DNA of 47,579 bases from the NCBI GenBank assembly GCA_017436025.1, contig JAFSDX010000243.1, positions 1 to 47,579 of the forward strand, in the 5' to 3' direction. The position numbers were made by a program, and so were the translations under genes. Below are positions 14,895 through 24,400 of the stretch, one piece after another. The notes beneath the pieces are model-generated. The model worked only from the letters and a program-made list of their open reading frames with translations, made no database searches and was not told where the DNA came from. How positions within the stretch are numbered: position 1 is the stretch's first letter; the number at the start of each line of letters is the position of its first letter. The stretch is from Thermoguttaceae bacterium. Its GTDB lineage: Bacteria > Planctomycetota > Planctomycetia > Pirellulales > Thermoguttaceae.

Positions 14895-16454
14895 ATGACG
14901 TCGCAAGCCTTTCGATTTATACACGCGTCGGATTTCCGTTTGGAACTTCCGGTCGACGGTCTTTCGGAATGTCCGGAGCGCCTTGAAAGCGCGATTCTCG
15001 ACGCGCCCCGCGTCGCGGTCGAGCGGTTGGTCGCGACGGCGCTTAAGGAAAAGGTCGACTTCGTCGTCTTGAGCGGCGACCTCCTTTCCCCGCGCGAAAC
15101 CGGGCCTTGGGGGCTCCTCTTTTTGATCGAGCAGTTCGAGCGGCTCGCGTCGGAAAAGATCGCGGTTTATTGGGCCGCCGGTAAAAACGACTCGCCGGAC
15201 GTCGTTCCGGCCGCGTTCCGCTTCCCGGAAAACGTTCGGATTTTCCCGGTCGGAACGGTCGAGGAAACGTTTTTTGTTCGCGAAGGCGTTCCGGTCGCGC
15301 GACTTCTCGGGACGAGTTGGGGGAAGGCGGGCGTCGCGCCTCGCGGCGGCGTCGAGTCGGTCGAAGGCGCGGACGACCTTTACACGATCGGCGTTTTTAA
15401 CGGTCAGCTTCCGAACGAAGCGTTGAAGAGCGACGCGGTTCGATATTGGGCGCTCGGCGGAAGTCGCGTTCGCGAAACGATTTCGCGCAGTCCGTCGCTC
15501 GCCGTTTACGCCGGGTCGACGTTGGCGCGCAACTTCGAGGAAACCGGCGATTTCGGCGCGACGTTGGTCGAAGTCGCGGAGTCGGGACGAACGACCGCGA
15601 CGCCGTTTCGAACCTCGCCGTTGCGTTGGTCGACCGAAACGCTCGTCGTCAAGTCGGAGGAAACCGAAGAGGCGATTTTGAACGAAGCGCGCTCCCGACT
15701 GAAAGCGATTCAAGAAAAAGCGATCGAAGAGGCGGCGTTCGCCGGGCGCTCTCCGGAGGGCGATATTTGGCTCGTCTCTTGGCGGGTCGACGCGGAAGAA
15801 CCGGCGTTTCAAGCGTTTCGATACGGAACGCTCGCGCAAGCGCTCCTTCGCGACCTGCGCGCCGATTTCGGGAAAACGGCGCCGGTCGTTTACTCCGTCG
15901 ACTTCGTCCCGACCGTTCCGGAGAACGCGCCGGAAGAGCTGTTCGAGCGGCAAACGATTTTGGGCGATTATTTGCGGATGTTGCGTTATTACTTGGAAAA
16001 TCCGGGCGAAAAAATCGACGTCGAAGGCTTTTTCTCCGAAGAATTGCGCGATTGGGTCGCTTGCGAACGGGCGAAGCGCGCGCTCGAAAATCGCCGTCGA
16101 AACGACGACGAAGCGGACGTCGCCGAAGCGTTGCGCGTCGCGGCGGAAGCGAAAGATTTCCGACCGGAACTCCCGACGCTGTTCGACTTGCTCGCGCTCG
16201 ACTCGCTCGGCTCGACCGAAGACGCCGAACAAAACGGCGACGCGGCGGACGTCGAACGGGAACGGATTCGAACGGCGCGGCGTCGCAAAGCGTTGCTCGA
16301 AGCGTCGGCGCTCGGCGTCGACTTGCTGTCCGAAAACGAAACGGTCGCGTCGATCGTCGGCGGTTTGAAGGGCGCGCCGAAAAAGAATCGCGACGTTCTC
16401 GCCGAACTGCGGAACTTGCAGAAGAATATTGAAGGAAAGGAGAGTCTCTCGTGA
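14895..16454 (+). CDS. YhaO/SbcD/Mre11-like protein with degenerate metal site
   Basis: This 519-residue protein has the outline of the Mre11/SbcD/YhaO phosphoesterase family: FIHASD, VVLSGDLLSP, YWAAG, then YWALGG. These nucleases process DNA ends with a Rad50-type ATPase. Here the metal ligands are mostly gone: D-x-H is D13-F-R15, G-N-H-D is G96-K97-N98-D99, the His of the fourth motif is N169, and G-H-x-H is G188-G189-S190-R191. Only D13 and D62 stay. The fold seems kept, so the role may be structural or DNA-binding. The ATG at 14895 has GGAAGAG upstream. The stop overlaps the next gene's GTG start by four bases (GTGA), so translation is probably coupled. Confidence 0.8.
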   Translation: MTSQAFRFIHASDFRLELPVDGLSECPERLESAILDAPRVAVERLVATALKEKVDFVVLSGDLLSPRETGPWGLLFLIEQFERLASEKIAVYWAAGKNDSPDVVPAAFRFPENVRIFPVGTVEETFFVREGVPVARLLGTSWGKAGVAPRGGVESVEGADDLYTIGVFNGQLPNEALKSDAVRYWALGGSRVRETISRSPSLAVYAGSTLARNFEETGDFGATLVEVAESGRTTATPFRTSPLRWSTETLVVKSEETEEAILNEARSRLKAIQEKAIEEAAFAGRSPEGDIWLVSWRVDAEEPAFQAFRYGTLAQALLRDLRADFGKTAPVVYSVDFVPTVPENAPEELFERQTILGDYLRMLRYYLENPGEKIDVEGFFSEELRDWVACERAKRALENRRRNDDEADVAEALRVAAEAKDFRPELPTLFDLLALDSLGSTEDAEQNGDAADVERERIRTARRRKALLEASALGVDLLSENETVASIVGGLKGAPKKNRDVLAELRNLQKNIEGKESLS

Positions 16455-19400
16455 GAATTACGTCTCTGAAAATCGAACGCTTCGGCGTTTGGGAGGGGCT
16501 GAGCCTTCCGAAAGTTTCGCGCGGAATCAACGTCTTTTACGGCCCGAACGAAGCTGGTAAAACGACGTTGATGCAATTCATTCGCGCTTGTCTGTACGGC
16601 GGCGCCGACGAGGAGCGCGCCCGATATATTCAAATGGCGCTCGACGGGAAAACGCGTCGCGGCGAGAAGGTCGGTTTCGGCGAAAAACGTTTCGGAGAAG
16701 CGGCGAGCGCGACGGAAACGTCGGCGTCGGCGGAACTTAAACGGATTCTCGACGGCGAGCGTCGCAAAGACGGCGACGCGGAAACGAAACTCGACGCGGA
16801 AACGGCGGCCCGCGACGCGGCGCGCGCTTGGATCGGCGGCGCGGCGACCGTTTCGTCCGAGTTCGGCGATCATCGGCTCGAGCGGCGATACGTCAAACGC
16901 GACGCCGGTTGGCAGTCGGCGATCGAGCGCAAGTCCGGTTTTCTCGCGTCGGAGGGGCTGATCAATTGGAGCGGGCGTTTTTATCCGCTTCCGGGGAAAA
17001 AGATCGCCGAATCGTTGGTCGTCGTCGGCCCGGACGGAACGCGCGTCGGCGATTATTTCGCGAAGTCGTTGACCTGCAATCTCGACGAAGCGACGTACAA
17101 CGGCGTCTTCGCGATCGGGCTCGACGAGTTGCAACGTCTCGGCGCGCTGAACGAAACCGAAGCGGCGCAAATGCTTTACCGCTTGAGCGTCGGCGTCGAT
17201 CGCGGCGCGTTCGTTCAAGTCTTCCAACAGATCGTCGCCGAGCGCAACGACCTCTTCGACGCGAAGGGGAAACCGTCGATTTTGGAAAATTTGATCGCCG
17301 AACGCGACCGAGCGCGGCGCAAGTCCGGCGAAGCGGCGGGGAATCTGCGCGAATACGCTCGACTCCTTGAAGAGCGTCGCGCCGTCTTGGAAGCGACGAA
17401 ACTGCTGCAGGAACGGCTCGACAAGACGACGCGGCAAAAACGCGTTCGCGAACTGGCCGTTCAAATTGCCGATCTTTGGGACGAACGGGACGAAGCGCGT
17501 CGGCAAGTCGTCGAGATGGGGGACGTCCCGGCGGTCGAGCAAAGCGCCGTCGACGAATGCGCCGCGCTCTGCGACGTCGTCGAGGAAACCCGCAAAAAGA
17601 TTAAGGAAATCAAAAACGCTTATCGAGCGCTCTGCGACGAACGGGACGCGATTCCGGTCGACGCCGCGTTGGAAGAGTTGGCGCCCCGCGTTTCGATTCT
17701 CGAAGACGACCTGCCGCGACTGCGCGAAATCGACGAAGAAGTCGGGCGGTTGCAAGGCGAATTGGCGGAACTCAACGCGAAGCTCGCCGAAGAGGACGCC
17801 CGCGTCAAGAGCGCCCGCGACGGAAAAATGACGCTGACGCCGGCCGCGCTCGACGCGATCAACGCCGCCGTCGTCGCGGCGAACTTGGCGCCCGAAACGC
17901 GGTTCGGAGCGAATCCGAACGGCGCCAACGTCGGCGGAGCGGGGGAAAACGCGTCGCAAACGCCGGTTTTGCCGAATAAACTAATCGACGAAGGCTTGTC
18001 GTTTAAGGAAGTCGAGGACTTCCGCATCCCGGCTAAAGCGGTTCGCCGTCGACGTTTGAAGCTGAAGAAATATCGCGAAGAGTTCGAAGTCGTCAAAGCG
18101 CGCTTGAACGAGTTGGTCGAGCGGCTCGAGCAAGGCTTGACGTCGCGGTCGCAACGCAACTTGACCGAAGCGATCGAGAAAACCGGCGCGCTCCTTAGCG
18201 GGCTCCGCCGCCGCGTCGAGATCGAGCGCCGCGTCGCCGAAATGACGCAATACCGCAAGGAACTCGAACGCCAAAATAAGACGTTGGCCGAAACCCAAGC
18301 GATTACCGGAGCGCCCTTTTACGCGCTCGCCGCCGGGGTCGTCGTCGGCGGATTGCTTTTCTGTTTGTCGCTCTTCGGGCGAATGGAGCTGGCGGTCGGT
18401 CTCGTCGGGCTCTTGGCGACGATCGCCTGCATTTTTTACAAAACGACCGTCGAAAAGAAGAATTATCAAAAGCTCGAAGACAACCAACGCCGACTCGGCC
18501 TCTTGACGCGCCAACTCGAACAAGCGCAAGCGGAAACGAAAAAGCTCGACGAGCGTTTCCCGGCGGCGCCGAACTCGACCGCGACGCTCGAAGCGCGGTT
18601 GCAAAAGGCGAAAACCGACTTGGCGTTTTTCGAGTCGTTGGCCCCGGTCGAAGCGCAATGGCGCGAAGCGACGAAGATTTTCCGCGCCGAAGAGGCTCGC
18701 GTCAAAAAAGCGGAGGAGGCGCTGAAGAAAGCGCGCAAACGCTGGACGGCTTGGCTCCGCGACGCGGGGCTTCCGGCGACGCTCAAACCGACGCAAGTGC
18801 GCGACTTGCTCGACCGCGTCGGCTTGACCGAAGATTTGCGCCGGCAGATCGAAGGCGTCGCCGCCGAAATCGATTTCCTCGGACGCGAACGGCAAGGGAT
18901 CGTCGACCGTTTCGCCGCCGCCGTCGCGCTCTTGCCGAAACTCGACGTCGACAAAGACGCGACGCCGTTCGAGTTGGCGCCGAAACTCCGCGCCGTTTCC
19001 GAAGAATACGGCCTGTCGCAAAAACGCCGCGCCGAACTTTGGGACTCGATGGTCGCGCTCAAAAAGGAATATCGTCAATATTTCTTGGCGCGCCGCCGAC
19101 AAACGAAAGACGTTCGCCGCTTCTTGGCCGGTTATCGCGTCAAGACGACCGAAGCGCTCGTCGAAGCGGTCGAGCGGTACGCGACGTATCGCCGTCTGAA
19201 CGCCGAGTTCGACGAAGCGCAACGTCGGTTGGAAGTCGGAATCGGCGGGTTCTGCTCCGAAGAGGAACTCGGCGCGCTCCTGCTCGACGCGGAGGTTCGC
19301 TCGGAACTCCCGACCGCGATCGAGAATTTGGAACGCCGTTTGGAAAGCCTCGACGCGGAACTTCGCGGCAAACTCGAACTTTCCGGGCGGCTCGGTCAAC

Positions 19401-21016
19401 AAGCGGACGCGATCGCGGCGAAAAAAGAGTCGATTCGGAGTCGTTTCGAAGCGGCGGCGCTCGACCTGCGCATCGCTGAAATGGCCGACCTTTGGCAAAG
19501 CCGCGCGATCGCCGGGCGGGCGATGGAGGACGTTCGGCGCGCTTACGAACGCGAACGCCAACCGGAAACGCTCCGCGAAGCGTCGCGTTATTTGCGCCGT
19601 TTGACGGAATCGCGTTACGTTAACATCTGGACGCCGCTCGGCGAAGACGCGCTTTACGTCGACGCGGCGGACGGCGAAACGCTCGACGTCGCGTCGCTTT
19701 CTCGCGGGACGCGGGAGCAGCTCTTCATCGCGATTCGTTTGGCGCTCGTCGTTTCGTTCGAGAAACACGGGATTCAAATGCCGTTGATTTTGGACGACGT
19801 CCTTGTTAATTTCGACAATAAACGCGCCGGAATCGCGGCGAAGGTTCTTTGCGATTTCGCGAAGAGCGGACGGCAAATTTTCCTCTTTACCTGTCACGAG
19901 CATATTTGCCGACTTTTCCTCGGCTTGAACGTTCCGGTTTGCGCGCTTCCGACCTCGAACGACCCGAAGCGCCGCGCGTTCCGAGTGTTGTTGCCGCCGA
20001 AGTCGAAGCGTCGACGCAAGAATCCGGCGGAGACGCTCGTCTCGGTCGCGTCGGAAAAAACGGACGCGGGGCCGAATTTCGCGACCTCGAACCCGAGCGC
20101 CGACGCGGAACCGTCGATCGACGTCGCCGGAGCGGCGAATTCCGGCGCGTATCGAACGCTCGAACCGGGCGAAAAGCCGACGCCGCCGTCGACGGAAACC
20201 GAGTCCGCGCCCGCGCCGAACGAGAAACCGCGCAAGCCGTATTGGGTCGTCGACGGTTCCGACGACGAGGAAACGGCGTTGAAACTGAACGAAGACGCCG
20301 AAAATCTGCAAGGCGCGCTCTCGGTCGGCGGCGAGGAAAACGAAACGGCGCAAAATTCGACGCCGTCGAACGCGTCGGAAGCGAACGAGCCGGTCGCGGA
20401 GGCGGAAAAGGTCGACGCGGCGGTCGAGCCGAGCGTTCCCGACTTCTCGTCGTTCGTTTTCTCGGCGAACGCTTCGGAACCGACGGAGGAAGAAGAGACG
20501 CAAACGGTCGACGCCGGTTTAGATTCGGCGGAACGCGCCGCGCAGGTCGCCGAATACGTCGAAACGTTGAAGAACGTCGCGCTCGACGGCGAACGCGTCG
20601 AACTTCGAGCGTTGTCCGAGATTAGTCCGACTTTCTCGGCGAGCGAAACGGCGGAAAGCGCGCTGGAAGTCGCGCCGGAAGCGAACGTCGTCGACGTCGC
20701 GAGCGCCGACGCGGAAGAGAACGAAGACGAGGACGGCGAAGACGCGATCGAGTCGCTTGAATACGACGAATGGGCGACCGTTTTCCTCGCCGACGCCGAA
20801 ACGCGCGCCGATTCCGACGACGAAGCCGATTCCGAAACCGACGGCGACTCCTTCCTTAATTACTTCGACGAAATCAACGACGAAGAAGAGGAGGAGGAAG
20901 AAGACTGGGAAGACGAGGAGGAATACGGCGACGAGGAGGAGTTTGACGACGACGCCGACGGCGAAGAGGACGAATTCGACGAAAACGACGATTTCGACGG
21001 AACGGACGACGAGTAG
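16451..21016 (+). CDS. YhaN/SbcC/Rad50-like ATPase with membrane hairpin and acidic tail
   Basis: A 1521-residue SMC/Rad50-like ATPase of the YhaN type. Walker A is GPNEAGKTT (about residues 33-41), the signature is LSRGTREQ (about 1083), Walker B is LILDDVLVNFD (about 1115). Long coiled-coil stretches lie between. In their middle, about residues 622-663, two hydrophobic segments form a membrane hairpin, a trait of YhaN proteins. After the ATPase fold ends near residue 1185 come about 335 residues of low-complexity sequence, very acidic at the end (DEEEEEEEDWEDEEEYGDEE). The start is GTG, overlapping the upstream stop. The pair likely acts on DNA at the membrane; the tail may bind protein or mimic DNA. 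Confidence 0.85.
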   Translation: MRITSLKIERFGVWEGLSLPKVSRGINVFYGPNEAGKTTLMQFIRACLYGGADEERARYIQMALDGKTRRGEKVGFGEKRFGEAASATETSASAELKRILDGERRKDGDAETKLDAETAARDAARAWIGGAATVSSEFGDHRLERRYVKRDAGWQSAIERKSGFLASEGLINWSGRFYPLPGKKIAESLVVVGPDGTRVGDYFAKSLTCNLDEATYNGVFAIGLDELQRLGALNETEAAQMLYRLSVGVDRGAFVQVFQQIVAERNDLFDAKGKPSILENLIAERDRARRKSGEAAGNLREYARLLEERRAVLEATKLLQERLDKTTRQKRVRELAVQIADLWDERDEARRQVVEMGDVPAVEQSAVDECAALCDVVEETRKKIKEIKNAYRALCDERDAIPVDAALEELAPRVSILEDDLPRLREIDEEVGRLQGELAELNAKLAEEDARVKSARDGKMTLTPAALDAINAAVVAANLAPETRFGANPNGANVGGAGENASQTPVLPNKLIDEGLSFKEVEDFRIPAKAVRRRRLKLKKYREEFEVVKARLNELVERLEQGLTSRSQRNLTEAIEKTGALLSGLRRRVEIERRVAEMTQYRKELERQNKTLAETQAITGAPFYALAAGVVVGGLLFCLSLFGRMELAVGLVGLLATIACIFYKTTVEKKNYQKLEDNQRRLGLLTRQLEQAQAETKKLDERFPAAPNSTATLEARLQKAKTDLAFFESLAPVEAQWREATKIFRAEEARVKKAEEALKKARKRWTAWLRDAGLPATLKPTQVRDLLDRVGLTEDLRRQIEGVAAEIDFLGRERQGIVDRFAAAVALLPKLDVDKDATPFELAPKLRAVSEEYGLSQKRRAELWDSMVALKKEYRQYFLARRRQTKDVRRFLAGYRVKTTEALVEAVERYATYRRLNAEFDEAQRRLEVGIGGFCSEEELGALLLDAEVRSELPTAIENLERRLESLDAELRGKLELSGRLGQQADAIAAKKESIRSRFEAAALDLRIAEMADLWQSRAIAGRAMEDVRRAYERERQPETLREASRYLRRLTESRYVNIWTPLGEDALYVDAADGETLDVASLSRGTREQLFIAIRLALVVSFEKHGIQMPLILDDVLVNFDNKRAGIAAKVLCDFAKSGRQIFLFTCHEHICRLFLGLNVPVCALPTSNDPKRRAFRVLLPPKSKRRRKNPAETLVSVASEKTDAGPNFATSNPSADAEPSIDVAGAANSGAYRTLEPGEKPTPPSTETESAPAPNEKPRKPYWVVDGSDDEETALKLNEDAENLQGALSVGGEENETAQNSTPSNASEANEPVAEAEKVDAAVEPSVPDFSSFVFSANASEPTEEEETQTVDAGLDSAERAAQVAEYVETLKNVALDGERVELRALSEISPTFSASETAESALEVAPEANVVDVASADAEENEDEDGEDAIESLEYDEWATVFLADAETRADSDDEADSETDGDSFLNYFDEINDEEEEEEEDWEDEEEYGDEEEFDDDADGEEDEFDENDDFDGTDDE

Positions 21017-21036
21017 ACGCCGATTTAATCCCCGGC

Positions 21037-21066
21037 GGGCGGACGGCAAAACAACGACCGTCCGCC
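21037..21066 (+). terminator. Hairpin after the YhaN-like gene
   Basis: GGCGGACGG and CCGTCCGCC form a 9-bp stem around an A-rich loop of about 11 bases. There is no T-tract, so termination would need help from a factor such as Rho. Confidence 0.45.
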
Positions 21067-21150
21067 GAGGACGTATTAAGAACGCAAGGACGAGCGCGAA
21101 AGAAAAAAAGTCTCAAAATCGATAAATAAGAAAAAATTTTAAAACGTCTC

Positions 21151-21179
21151 TTGCATTTTTAGCCGCCGCCCGGTATCAT
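21151..21179 (+). promoter_or_regulatory. Sigma70-type promoter of the FG-GAP/dockerin gene
   Basis: TTGCAT, a 17-base spacer, TATCAT. The predicted start near 21186 leaves a leader of about 260 bases before the ATG at 21446. Confidence 0.6.
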
Positions 21180-21445
21180 TAACAAAGAAGATTTTGCCGT
21201 TGAAAAACGGCGAGCGTTTCGACGGGCGCCCGAGAACGGTTCGGCGCTCCCGATTTAACGCCGCCGCCCTAACTTTTCGAGCGTTTTTTTCGTAAAAGGG
21301 CGAACCTTTTTCTTTTTTGAGCGTCCTAATTTATTGAAATTGGCGACGCGACTAGCGAAAACGGCGTAAGGAAGACACTGCAAATTTCAGCGTTGGATTT
21401 AGGAGAATCGGCGCTCCGGTTTGGAACAACACGAAGGCAACGATT

Positions 21446-24400
21446 ATGAAAAAAGATTTTTTTCAACGTATTTTCGAACGAAAAACTTTCTCTTTGCGAC
21501 CGTCGGCGCGGCGTCTTTCGCTTGAAGCGTTGGAAAATCGCGAGCTGTTGAACGTTGATTGGGGCGGATTCGCGCCGGAAAAAACGACCGAATTCGAATC
21601 GACGGCGGCGGAGTACTCGGTCGACCTGTCGGAACGCGCCGCAAATTTTTGCGAACTTTCCGATTTGAACGCCGACAAAGTCGACGAGTTGTTGACGATT
21701 AATTACAGCGAAAAGACGCTCGACGTTTACGCGAGCGACGGAACCGGCGCGTATGTCTTAAAAAAATCGACCGCGATCGCCGAATTGATCGACGCGAACG
21801 ATTCGCCGGTCGTTTTTGGCGACGTCGTCGGCGACGACGGGATCGACGATCTTGTCGTCGTCGCGCAATCGACGACGGGAAGCGGGCTCGCGCTTTCGGC
21901 GACCGTTTACCAAGGTTCCGCTAATTATACGTTTACGAAAGTCTCGAAGACGACGCTCGACGTTTCGGCGTTCCCGAGTTCCGGTCTCGCTTTCCTTTCG
22001 CTCGACGTCGCGCTTCGCGAAACCGAGTCCGGCGCCGATCTGCTCGTTCAAGGTTCGACGCTGTCGGCGGGAAGCGGCGGCGCTTCTCCGCGTCAAACGT
22101 TGATCTATTCCGGCGTCGGCGAAACCGATTTCGGGCGTTCGGCGACTTCGCTCAACCTTTCCGGTTCCTCGACGACCGACGACCCGATTTTGACCGGCGT
22201 CGCGACGCTCGGCGGCAAAGAATGCGTCGTTTCGATCGACCGAAGTTCGACGCAAACGTCGAACGCTCTTGTGTTGACCGATATTAGCGACGCGATTCCG
22301 AAAAAATACGTCGCCGATTTGAGTTCGCTCGGCTCGGTCGTCGTCGAATGGGTCGTTGAAAAAGACGGCGTCCTGATCGTCGGCGGGACGGTCGGCAAAA
22401 ACTCTTCCGTTATTACCTTGAACGACTTCGTCTTCGCCGACGGAACCGTTAAATTTACTTCCAACGTCGTTAAGTGCGACGGGATGTCGTTGAACGCGTC
22501 TTCGACCGCCGCGATCGGCAATATGGGCGGGTTGGCCGCGACGCCGGAACTTTTCGTCGCCAACGGTTCGTCTTACGTCGTGTTCCAAGGCGAAACGTCG
22601 CGAACTTACGGCTTTGAGTTTACGCAAACCGCGGTCGTTTCGACGACGCCGAACTATCATTCCGTTTACGTCGGCGACGTCGACGGCGACGGAAAAACGG
22701 AAACGCTTCTCGTTGGCGCGACGCAAATTTCTGTCGCCGACGCAGCGGAAGACGGTTCCGTAACGAACGCGCAAACGGTCGCGACCTTTGCCCAAACGAC
22801 GAAAAAAGCCGTTTTCGGCGACTTCAACGGCGACGGTTTGACCGACGTCGCGGTTTATTATCAAGCGGAAGGCTCCGATTTTACCGTCGGGACGAACTTG
22901 CAAATTTTCCAACAAATTTCGGACGGTTCCTTCGCGCCGGTCGCGTCGCGCGCCGTTTCGGGCTTTATCGATTTTACGGTCGGTTCGTTTTCGCAAGCGG
23001 GCGTCGACGAAATCGCCGTGTTGTCGCAAGCCAAGTCCGGCGCGCAGAACGTCGACGCGTTGCGTTTGAACGTCGCTTCCGGTTCGACGACGTTGGTCGC
23101 GGAGCGTTCGTATCGTTTGGGCGCTTTGGGCGCGACTTCGTTGACCGCCGGTTCGATTTTCGGAAGCGGGCTTGACGATCTCGTCGCGGTAAATTCCGCG
23201 CAAAACTCGGTTTCTGTGCTGAAAAACACTGGGTCGACTTTCTCCGCGACGACTTTGACGACCGACACGGGCTTGGGCGCTTCCGGCGTTTATAACCCGA
23301 CCGCCGCGGCGATCGGCGATATTAACGGCGACGGTTTGAACGACGTCGTCGTATTGAATTCGGCGTCCGGTTCGAACCGCGCGCATATCGCCTATTACCT
23401 GCAAACGGCGACCGGGCTTTCGACGGTCGCGTCGAATTCTTCCTTGTACGTTTCCGGCGTCGCGCCGACCGGGTTGGTTCTCGCCGATTTGAACCTCGAC
23501 GGCAAACTCGACGTCGCGACGGTGCAAAACACGACCGCCGGCAAGTCGAATATTTTCGCGTTTCTCGGCTCCGGAACCTCCGCGATTTTCGGAACCGGGA
23601 AGGCGTGGGGCGAAACGGCGGTCGGCGCCGCGTCGAACGCGTCTTTGACCGTCGGACGTTTTAACGACGACGCGTCGCCCGATCTGATTTTAGCGCAAGG
23701 AAAGAAGGTCGGCGTTTTCCTGAACGCCGACGCGAGCGAAAGCGCCGGAGGTTCCGTAAAGTTCGTGTGTCAGTCCGCTTCCGCCGACGCCGGCGCCAAT
23801 TTGGACGCCGCGCTCGCGACCGAGCGAACTTGGCTCGACGAGTGGTCGAACTTCTATATCGACGTGTGGGCGACGACCGACGGCGCCGGCGTCGTTACGA
23901 CTGCGACCGCCGCGTTAAAGTTTAATTCGGAATACTTTACGCTGGTCGACGTCGAATCGGCGACCGGTTTCGAAGCGACCCTTTCCGTCGCCAACGGCGT
24001 CGCGACCGTTTCCGCGACCGGGAAAGCCTCGAACGACGGCTGGGCGCTCGTCGCGCGAGTTCGCTTCTCGCCGAAAGTTAACGCCGACGGGGTTTACGAA
24101 GGCGGCCTCGCGATTCCGCAAGACGGCGTTCTTAAGAGCGTTTCGGCGGATTTTGCCGCCGTCGCCGCGTCGCAATCGGTCAACGGCGCAGTCGTCGCGA
24201 CCGTCGACGCGCCGACCGACCTTGTCGTTTATCCGGTTGCCGCCGACTCGACCGACGACGGTTTGATCAACGCGAAGGACGTCGACGAGTTCCTGTTAGG
24301 GTACGGTTACGACTTCGACTATTTGCCGAGCGACTTAACGTTCTGTAAAATCTTCGATTATAACAACGACCGCAAAATCGGCGCGCAAGACTTCGACGAA

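Larger units (their letters stand above)
21017..21445. other. Long regulatory region and leader of the surface-protein gene
   Basis: This holds a hairpin after the ATPase gene, a promoter (21151-21179) and then a leader of about 260 bases. The leader includes a GAAA-capped hairpin (21196-21211) and a GGGCGCC...GGCGCTC dyad (about 21222-21249). I do not recognise a riboswitch family, and no gene is visible. Confidence 0.55.

Noticed and set aside
14895..21016. YhaO/YhaN pair as a standard SbcCD nuclease
   Set aside because: The metal-ligand losses in the nuclease subunit and the membrane hairpin in the ATPase do not fit a standard SbcCD complex.
21180..21445. A known riboswitch in the surface-protein leader
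   Set aside because: Hairpins are visible, but I could not match any established riboswitch core.
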